From an uncultured Clostridia bacterium (lineage in GTDB: Bacteria > Bacillota > Clostridia > Saccharofermentanales > DTU023), in the NCBI GenBank assembly GCA_937922005.1, contig CAKZWV010000054.1, positions 1-64,000 of the forward strand: a stretch of 64,000 bases of DNA, in the 5' to 3' direction. Numbering within the stretch: the stretch's first letter is position 1; each line of letters begins with the position of its first letter. The notes under the pieces are model-generated. The model had not been told where the DNA came from. It saw only the letters and a program-made list of their open reading frames with translations, and did not search any database. Positions 58,568 to 64,000 of this stretch are shown here, one piece after another. The translations under genes and the position numbers were made by a program.

Positions 58568-58957
58568 ATGAAAACGCCGATTAGATATGATCATAAGACG
58601 AAAGTCAGCGTTACTGAAGACTATCGCTCCGGGGCTTACAGCTACCGGGAACTTAGCGACAAGTACGGGATTGCCGTGTCTACGATCCGTCAATGGGTGC
58701 TCAAGGCTGGCATCACTCCCAGTAAAAAGAAATATCGCAACGGGGAAAAGCCCCCCACTGCTCAACCAATCCTCCAGCCTAGCTCAGCCAGCGCAGGAGC
58801 CTCCCAAACAACGTCAACCCAAGTGCCTGCAGTTCTGCCGGCCAAGAAGCTGGCACCCTTAGCGCAAACTACGCAAGAAGTATCAAGAATGAAGGCCCTG
58901 GAACGTCGCAGAATTCAACTCGAAATTGAGTTAGCTACCCTAAGGAGCCTCCTTTAG
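58568..58957 (+). CDS. Helix-turn-helix protein (transposase OrfA-like fold)
   Basis: A 129-residue protein. The N-terminal 50 residues form a HTH_Tnp/homeodomain-like unit: VSVTEDYRSGAYSYRELSDKYGIAVSTIRQWVLKAG, as in IS3-family OrfA proteins. A Pro/Ala/Ser/Thr/Gln-rich linker and a C-terminal helix (MKALERRRIQLEIELATLRSLL) like the leucine-zipper of OrfA follow. No OrfB or inverted repeats are nearby, so it is probably a domesticated DNA-binding protein rather than an active element. The ATG used follows GGGGGGCC; a longer frame starts at 58490. Target unknown. Confidence 0.7.
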   Translation: MKTPIRYDHKTKVSVTEDYRSGAYSYRELSDKYGIAVSTIRQWVLKAGITPSKKKYRNGEKPPTAQPILQPSSASAGASQTTSTQVPAVLPAKKLAPLAQTTQEVSRMKALERRRIQLEIELATLRSLL

Positions 58958-59032
58958 GCGATGCTACCAAGCTATGGAAACGAGTCCCGACCTTAGCTGG
59001 GACCCACGCTGACCAGGTGGAGGAGGCCCACA

Positions 59033-61114
59033 ATGAGCCAAAATAAGAATCTATACCGCCTCTTCTTGATAATAAGCTGCCTTGTGGCTTTGGGATTATT
59101 TGTTGCTCCCTACCTCAAGATTGTTTTTCAGCCTTCCAGTGAGGCCGTACCAGAAAAAATTTTTTTCGTTAAGAATGTGCCCGGTTATCGTCTGGTGTTT
59201 GGCGGGGACTTGGCTTCTTTTGCCACGTCTGCGGCCCCCCTATCTTCTTCGAGTCAAAATCCAGCCGACATCTTGCAGGATTTTCCGTCCGGAGCCGTTG
59301 TGGTTGAAAAGTTCCCCTGGGCGGCCCTGACTTGTTTGCCCGCCCTGCTTGGGATTATTCTGGCCATCTGTGCGCCTACAGCAGAAAAACTCACGGAATA
59401 TTCGGTCTATTTGACCGGAATCAACGTCATTACCCTCTGTTCTCTGATGGTGCCCTTTACGGCCATCCTTCAGGGGGCGAATACGCCTTCCCTCATTAGC
59501 AACCTTCAGTACAGTATGCATTATCGGATGGCCTGGGGCCTCTGTAGCCAATTTGGGGTGGCCCTGGTCCAGCTCGGGACGGCGGTAACCCAGTACTACT
59601 ACCAGCGCCTGAAAAAAGCTCGAGACAAGAAGATGAACTTGGCAAGGTTCCAGTTTAAAAAGACCTCTATGAAGGATAATACTGTCTCCGACATGCCTTC
59701 CCTGTCAACCTCTGCCAGTACCCCAGCCACTGGCCAGCCAGACCCCAATGCCAATCTTAACCCCAATGCCAATCCCTATGCCAAGATCAATCCCAGCACC
59801 AACGTTAACTATCCGGCCGACTCTTCCATGATGGGGGCCATGAAGCTCACCAATCCGCCAGATCCTTCCATGATGGGGGCTGTCCATCCGATGGGGAGTT
59901 TTCAATCTATGAGAAAATATCCCCTCTTAGGGAATCGCTTCTTTATGGGCAACACAGCTTTGGGCCCCCATCCGACTAGCAACCCCACTATTCCAATCCC
60001 CACTCCCACCAGTAATTCCGCTATTCCAACCCCCAGTTCAGCAAATACTCCTAACCCCATCCAGGCTCAGCCCAATCTCATTCCGGGAACCTATCCCGGG
60101 GCTTTGAGTTCGGCTCTAGCGGGGGCGGAGGGAGAATTTGCTCCACAAATTGACTCTGATTTAGGACCGGATGAGGCCAATGGGGAACCGTTCCGCCTGG
60201 CCCTGGCCCATGAAGAGGCGGCTATCGCCGATCCAGAGGGTATGGCTCTCGATCAGCAAAACGAGAAGAATTCCCTGACCATTGACGGGGGTTCGCCTGC
60301 ACGGAACTCTGCCACCCAGGCCTCCGTGGTGCAAAGATCCATTGCCCAGGGGTCCTTTGCCAAGGGACCTGTGCCCCAAGGACCATCTGCTCCAAAGCAA
60401 AATCCCCAAACGTCCGTGGTTCAGAGGGCAATTGCGCAAGCTCCTGGCGTGCTGGCGCAAGCGCCTGATATGGTGGCCCCAGCCCCCGATTTAATAGCCC
60501 AAGACCCCATGCAACAAGCGATAACGGGGCTTGATCAGTCGATGAGTACTTTTGCCAGTCAGCGTAGGCAAAGCCAGCAAATAGGCCGAGGCCGATCTTC
60601 CTTGGCCATCCTCCGTCAAACTGAGCTTTCCAAGAGCCTAGCTGATGAGGCTGCCAAGGCAGCTAGTGAAATTAAATTACAAGATGAAACGGTGAAAGGC
60701 ATGCAGATGTCGGAAACCCTTACCGGAGCCAATTCCACGGGCCTTTCGGATGGAGAGAAGCTCCTAGCCAGTTTCTTGCCCGGGTCCCAGCGGTCCGGGG
60801 AGCAGAAGACGGTCCAAAAGCCGATCGGCAGCTATGCGATGATTGATATGGATGGGGCAACAGGAGCCAATGAGATCTTTATGAGTGCTAGCGCCAGGGA
60901 TACTGAAAATGGTAAAGTAGCCCAGAACCAGCAAGAGTCAGAAGTCGTCCTAGAGGGGGCCAAGGGAGAAAAGATGGCCCAAGGAGAGGCTAAGCTGGCA
61001 AAGAATTCTGTAACGCCAGGTAATCATCCAAAGGGCGGATCAGCCCAACCAGGGACCCAGTCAAAGACCAAGCCTTTAGCGAAAGCTGGGCCTGGTGTTC
61101 ATAAAAAGTGGTAA
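59033..61114 (+). CDS. Hypothetical membrane protein with long repeat-rich tail
   Basis: Not recognised. About four hydrophobic segments in the first 190 residues (around 9-27, 97-112, 128-148 and 168-188) are followed by roughly 500 residues of low complexity. These are Asn/Pro/Ala repeats (NPNANP), a doubled PxDxSMMGAM/V phrase, Pro/Thr/Ser stretches and Gln/Ala-rich segments with repeated VVQR(S/A)IAQ units. The tail has no Cys. GTGGAGGAGGCCCACA precedes the ATG. The layout suggests a membrane anchor with a long disordered region, perhaps cytoplasmic or surface exposed. A motif copy GGATTATTTGT lies in the first helix. Confidence 0.7.
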   Translation: MSQNKNLYRLFLIISCLVALGLFVAPYLKIVFQPSSEAVPEKIFFVKNVPGYRLVFGGDLASFATSAAPLSSSSQNPADILQDFPSGAVVVEKFPWAALTCLPALLGIILAICAPTAEKLTEYSVYLTGINVITLCSLMVPFTAILQGANTPSLISNLQYSMHYRMAWGLCSQFGVALVQLGTAVTQYYYQRLKKARDKKMNLARFQFKKTSMKDNTVSDMPSLSTSASTPATGQPDPNANLNPNANPYAKINPSTNVNYPADSSMMGAMKLTNPPDPSMMGAVHPMGSFQSMRKYPLLGNRFFMGNTALGPHPTSNPTIPIPTPTSNSAIPTPSSANTPNPIQAQPNLIPGTYPGALSSALAGAEGEFAPQIDSDLGPDEANGEPFRLALAHEEAAIADPEGMALDQQNEKNSLTIDGGSPARNSATQASVVQRSIAQGSFAKGPVPQGPSAPKQNPQTSVVQRAIAQAPGVLAQAPDMVAPAPDLIAQDPMQQAITGLDQSMSTFASQRRQSQQIGRGRSSLAILRQTELSKSLADEAAKAASEIKLQDETVKGMQMSETLTGANSTGLSDGEKLLASFLPGSQRSGEQKTVQKPIGSYAMIDMDGATGANEIFMSASARDTENGKVAQNQQESEVVLEGAKGEKMAQGEAKLAKNSVTPGNHPKGGSAQPGTQSKTKPLAKAGPGVHKKW

Positions 61115-61121
61115 ACAGCTT

Positions 61122-61158
61122 AAAAAAGGGGCGGACCTTGCGATCCGTCCCTTTTTTG
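61122..61158 (+). terminator. Terminator after the repeat-rich membrane protein
   Basis: AAAAAAGGGGCGGA and TCCGTCCCTTTTTT pair with one G-T wobble across an 8-nt loop. Confidence 0.88.
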
Positions 61159-61708
61159 CCGTTTGCTGAAAACCTTCCACCTTTTTCAGCAGGTAGTAGG
61201 CTGTTAGCCAATTTTAGGAGTATAAATAAATTGAGAGGTATTCAATTTCTGTTTTCTATGAAACTGATCCCAGGAGCTTTCAGTGACTTCTTTCCTGAGT
61301 TCGAAATCAGTATAACAGGCAAAGCTAAATTGAACCTAAAAGATCACCGACAAATTTATTCTTTTTGTCGGAAGCCTTTGACATCCCCCTTTCCGGGGGG
61401 ATTTTTCTTTTGATGGCTCATTTTGCCACACGCCACTCCACTGCACTGCACCTGCAAAACCCTTAGTCAATTCATCGACAGCTTATTCAACCCACAAAAA
61501 AAGACCAGATAGCACTACGCTATCTGGTCTGAACTATTCACGTCTTGACAGTAAAAAAAATGAAAGGAGTAAAAAAATACTGTCAACATCATGAATAACT
61601 TCGAATTAAGTTCATCCTATCACGCTAATAGCGAATTGTCAAGGCACAATCAGCGAAAATCTTTGTCCTCCGGGGAAAATCTCCAGCTTTCTTATAACAA
61701 AATCTCCT
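61159..61708. other. Intergenic hairpin-rich region
   Basis: No gene is convincing. In order: a CCGACAAA/TTTGTCGG hairpin (61347-61371); a terminator-like ATCCCCC/GGGGGGAT hairpin with a T-run (61382-61410); the amidotransferase terminator (61494-61530); and an inverted pair TTGACAGTA/TACTGTCAA around an A-rich 24-base centre (61545-61586). The latter arms contain TTGACA in both directions. The first two hairpins have no gene in front of them and may belong to an unrecognised small RNA. Confidence 0.45.
61494..61530 (-). terminator. Terminator of the amidotransferase gene
   Basis: Read on the minus strand, a perfect 12-bp stem (AGACCAGATAGC/GCTATCTGGTCT) is followed by seven Ts. It lies about 180 bases past the gene's stop codon. 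Confidence 0.9.
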
Positions 61709-62905
61709 TTACAGTGGCAGTGATTCTCTCTCTCCCGCAGCCCCAACCAAGGCCAGGAAGATCTTATTATGGACTTCGTTTCCACGGGTAGTCGGTTGAA
61801 AGAGCATTTCTGGGTGCCATTGGACCCCCAAGAGGAAGGGATAAGTTTTCAAGTAGGACTTCACGTCCGCAATACTTAGGTCTAGGCCCAGACTTTTCCA
61901 AAAGCTTGGCGGTTGAGATCCATTGCCTTCAGCTGTTTCCAGGTCGTTGCGGTTTTCCAGGTTCTTCCGGTCTTCCCGGTCACTCAGCCCATTCCTGGCC
62001 AGTTCAATGGCCTCAATAACTCCGTCTTGGGCCCAGGCGACAGCTTTCAGGGGAGAAGCCACCCGGTCTACAGCCTGGTGGTGGAGGGAATTGACCTCAA
62101 GGGTGAGCGACGGAGATTTAGTATGAGCGGTAATCCCCGGCTCGGTTACATGGCCCGGATCGGCAGCAAGCCCTGGATCTGCTCCGCCTACGATCGCCGC
62201 CAGGGCGGAATTTCCTTGAATCTGAACCTTGTGGGTGGGTTGATAGAAGCCACCCTGCTGGAGGTGCTGGACGGTGCCCCGGCGATCTCGAGGCATTTCG
62301 TTTGCCTCACGAGAGGAATTCGCTGCCCCAGGAAGCTTGCTGCCTGCACCAGCATGGTCCTCTGCGCTAGCTGCCCGGGGCTCCGTTTCCGCTACCTGGG
62401 CCTGATGATCGCCAAGATCTTGGATCAGCGTGCCTCCTAAAAAGACGTTGATAAGCTGCATCCCCCGACAAATCCCGAGAATGGGCTTTTTCGCTCGGAT
62501 GGCAGCCGCTAGAACCGCCATGTCGAAGAGGTCACGTTCGGGAAGGCTAGCAGCGAGATGCACCTCCGGCTCCTCCCCATACCAGGAAGGGTGGAGATCA
62601 TGGCCCCCAGTGATGACAAGGCCGTCCATGGCAGCAAGCTGGGAGGCGATGGAAGAAAGAAAAGCAGGCGAGGGAGTATTTGCTGGAGAGTGGAGGAGGG
62701 GGAGAATGAAGGGAACGCCGCCATTTTCGGCGATGGCACGGACAAAGTGGTCGTTGGCATACGAGCGCTCGAGGCCCGCCCAGCCAGGTTCCGTGTCAGC
62801 CAAGATGCTGCCCGTGATGCCGATGCGAGGGGGGCGAGGGGGCAGGGAGGAAGGAGAGCATTGTGAAGCATGCGAAAACTCGGGATAGGAGGTGGAATTA
62901 TGCAT
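61709..62905 (-). CDS. Class I glutamine amidotransferase-like hydrolase (peptidase C26, PuuD-like)
   Basis: Probable gamma-glutamyl hydrolase, the family of PuuD which cleaves gamma-glutamyl-GABA in putrescine breakdown. The nucleophile Cys is in LGICRGMQLINV and the catalytic His-x-Glu in GVQWHPEMLF; the early GITGS and the GLVITGGHDLHPSWYGE segment are family typical. At 398 residues it is much longer than the usual 250. A Pro/Ser-rich N-terminus and two insertions (around 175-215 and 300-335) account for the excess. It starts 21 bases before the end of mscL and may be cotranscribed with it. Substrate not established. Confidence 0.85.
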   Translation of the reverse strand: MHNSTSYPEFSHASQCSPSSLPPRPPRIGITGSILADTEPGWAGLERSYANDHFVRAIAENGGVPFILPLLHSPANTPSPAFLSSIASQLAAMDGLVITGGHDLHPSWYGEEPEVHLAASLPERDLFDMAVLAAAIRAKKPILGICRGMQLINVFLGGTLIQDLGDHQAQVAETEPRAASAEDHAGAGSKLPGAANSSREANEMPRDRRGTVQHLQQGGFYQPTHKVQIQGNSALAAIVGGADPGLAADPGHVTEPGITAHTKSPSLTLEVNSLHHQAVDRVASPLKAVAWAQDGVIEAIELARNGLSDREDRKNLENRNDLETAEGNGSQPPSFWKSLGLDLSIADVKSYLKTYPFLLGVQWHPEMLFQPTTRGNEVHNKIFLALVGAAGERESLPL

Positions 62906-62926
62906 ATCGGTTACCTTACAATCAGC

Positions 62927-63469
62927 CTATTTTTTGGCCTTGGCTGCTCCCGCATTCCCCTGCCCAAGGGCCTGGTTGGCCTTCAGGAGATCACGAATTT
63001 CACTGAGCAGAATCTGATCCCGGGTAGGCTTTTCAGCCTCTGCCTTAGCTTCTTCCTCAGCTTTCTTCTTGGCGGCTGCCTCTTTAGCGAGCTGCTCCTG
63101 GAAGAGGGTATCGCTGATGGTGTTGATCATTTTGATCAGGAGGAAAACGACGATGGAAATGAGGAGGAAATTAACTGTGGACTGGATGAAATTGCCGTAC
63201 ATGAGGGCGGCTTCAGGGCGTCCGTCAGCAGCGGGCCGGATCACAAATTTTAGGTGGGTGAAGTTGATACCGCCGAATAGCCAGCCGATGAGGGGCATAA
63301 GGAGGTCGTTGACGAGGGATTTGACGATGGCGGTAAAAGCCCCGCCGACGACGAGGCCAACCGCCAGGTCAATGACATTGCCTCGTGAAATAAAGGCCTT
63401 AAATTCTTCGATAATCGTCTTTTTTTCCTTGCCATCCTTGGATTTTTCTGCGCTTTTTTTACTTGACAT
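62927..63469 (-). CDS. mscL: Large-conductance mechanosensitive channel
   Basis: Pentameric emergency valve opened by membrane tension. FKAFISRGNVIDLAVGLVVGGAFTAIVKSLVNDLLMPLIG is diagnostic, though it is mentioned here only as landmarks: RGNV, the pore helix Gly pattern and NDLLMP. The second helix (about 95-115) and a C-terminal cytoplasmic helix follow. The C-terminal part has an Ala/Lys/Glu-rich insertion and total length 180 exceeds the usual 130-150. The start is clear. Its leader contains a motif copy (63470-63480) one base from the start codon, where a ribosome-binding site would be expected. Confidence 0.95.
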   Translation of the reverse strand: MSSKKSAEKSKDGKEKKTIIEEFKAFISRGNVIDLAVGLVVGGAFTAIVKSLVNDLLMPLIGWLFGGINFTHLKFVIRPAADGRPEAALMYGNFIQSTVNFLLISIVVFLLIKMINTISDTLFQEQLAKEAAAKKKAEEEAKAEAEKPTRDQILLSEIRDLLKANQALGQGNAGAAKAKK

Positions 63470-63962
63470 GCAAATATTCCTTTCTTTTTACAGGGAATCT
63501 GTTTTGAGGATTCCATTTTGGGGATTTCATTTTGGGGATTCTGCGCCTGCTGATTGGCAGCCACCGTGGGCTTCATGGCGTTCAGAATGTCCTTTGGCTT
63601 GCCTTACCTATAGCAGCGACAGTTAGCCTTAGGGCGTTTACCAAGCTTTCTAACTTAGGCCACTTAGCGCTTGCAAAACGTATTAACACCGCACTTTCTA
63701 AGATAGCGAATCCCGGAACAAATAAAAAGGCCGGGAAAAGAGAATTTTGGTCCCCAACACCCTGCTTCTTCTTATTTCACTGAAAAATTCACCGAGAATT
63801 CACGAAAAGTCCCAGGACTTCTGTATAATGGAGGACACAGAGTTGAAAAAAGACGGTGACCCAGACCCATCCGAGTGCCTTTTTAAGCAGGATATCAGGA
63901 AGAGATGAGAGCGATGAGGGTGTGCGAAACTGGCAGGAAGGAGGTCGGGAAAGGAGAGAACC
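63470..63962. other. Intergenic region between mscL and the right-edge gene
   Basis: Holds three copies of a TTTTG(G/A)GGATT(C/T)CA-like phrase at about 63501-63540, a GGANTATTTGY copy at 63470-63480, and a possible plus-strand -10 TATAAT at 63824-63829 without a clear -35. The stretch from 63545 to 63790 shows nothing I can name. Confidence 0.4.
63843..63908 (+). CDS. Possible 21-residue leader peptide
   Basis: A TTG-started frame MKKDGDPDPSECLFKQDIRKR follows GGAGGACACAGAG and a TATAAT box. It is too short to be judged by composition and could be chance. If real it would precede the gene starting at 63963. Confidence 0.2.
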   Translation: MKKDGDPDPSECLFKQDIRKR

Positions 63963-64000
63963 ATGGAGAAAGACGGCAAAACCGGCAAAGATAGCAAAGA
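63963..64000 (+). CDS. Start of a gene cut by the window edge
   Basis: ATG preceded by GGAAAGGAGAGAACC, a strong ribosome-binding site, opens a frame MEKDGKTGKDSK that runs to the last base. The start is Lys-rich. Nothing can be said about the product. Confidence 0.5.
   Translation, partial: MEKDGKTGKDSK

Noticed and set aside
58568..58957. Active insertion sequence
   Set aside because: Only an OrfA-like helix-turn-helix is present; no second transposase frame, inverted repeats or target duplication was found.
61591..61791. Small gene of 66 codons
   Set aside because: No ribosome-binding site, and it runs into the 3' end of the amidotransferase gene on the other strand.

Overview
The window looks like the replication-origin region of a Bacillota chromosome, probably an anaerobic Clostridia/Tissierellia-type organism of moderate GC. 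A Peptoniphilaceae relative is my guess, not a demonstrated placement. The evidence is the block dnaA-dnaN-recF-remB-gyrB-parA-parB, perfect 16-bp parS sites, an AddAB recombination nuclease, a class A sortase, Fur/DtxR regulators, and low-GC Gram-positive style Shine-Dalgarno sequences, promoters and terminators. No rRNA, tRNA, CRISPR, prophage or intact insertion sequence is visible.

Layout. 0-6.5 kb: a membrane protein, an oligopeptide-binding lipoprotein, a type IV prepilin-like protein behind a 420-nt repeat-bearing leader, a sortase and a TraX-like membrane protein. 6.9-13.7 kb: a complete oligopeptide ABC transporter (oppA, oppB, oppC and a fused oppDF) on the minus strand. 14-19.8 kb: Xaa-Pro aminopeptidase, a phosphatidyltransferase, a UPF0340 protein, a Nudix hydrolase and class I aldolase. 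19.9-29 kb: the replication and segregation block, all minus strand, transcribed dnaA to parB. 29.3-35.4 kb: mutM, nadE, an ABC-2 permease and enolase. 35.7-39.7 kb: fur and dtxR facing a copper ATPase with a fused, separately startable CopZ. 39.8-40.9 kb: non-coding DNA with three parS sites and a 10-bp phased array. 40.9-57 kb: a plus-strand run (isochorismatase-like protein, addB, addA, AIM24, FemAB, GT2, YfhO, HutD). 57-61 kb: small unknown genes, a structured RNA-like segment with DnaA-box-like sites beside it, and a repeat-rich membrane protein. 61.7-63.5 kb: a class I amidotransferase and MscL.

Gene orientation flips around 35.5-40.9 kb: nearly everything to the left is on the minus strand and everything from 40.9 to 61 kb is on the plus strand. 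This suggests that forks diverge near 40 kb, close to the parS triplet, rather than at dnaA itself.

The strongest unexplained signal is an 11-mer, GGANTATTTGY, present 24 times in 64 kb where my arithmetic predicts about 0.25. It occurs on both strands almost equally, inside genes and between them, in several reading frames. That behaviour resembles the DNA uptake sequences of naturally competent bacteria, which to my knowledge are not established in Bacillota. The second signal is the initiator. This DnaA has lost the arginine finger and sensor II arginine positions and has an altered DNA-recognition loop, and it is flanked by clustered TGTTGAAAR-type boxes instead of canonical TTATCCACA boxes. 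Together these suggest a remodelled origin.
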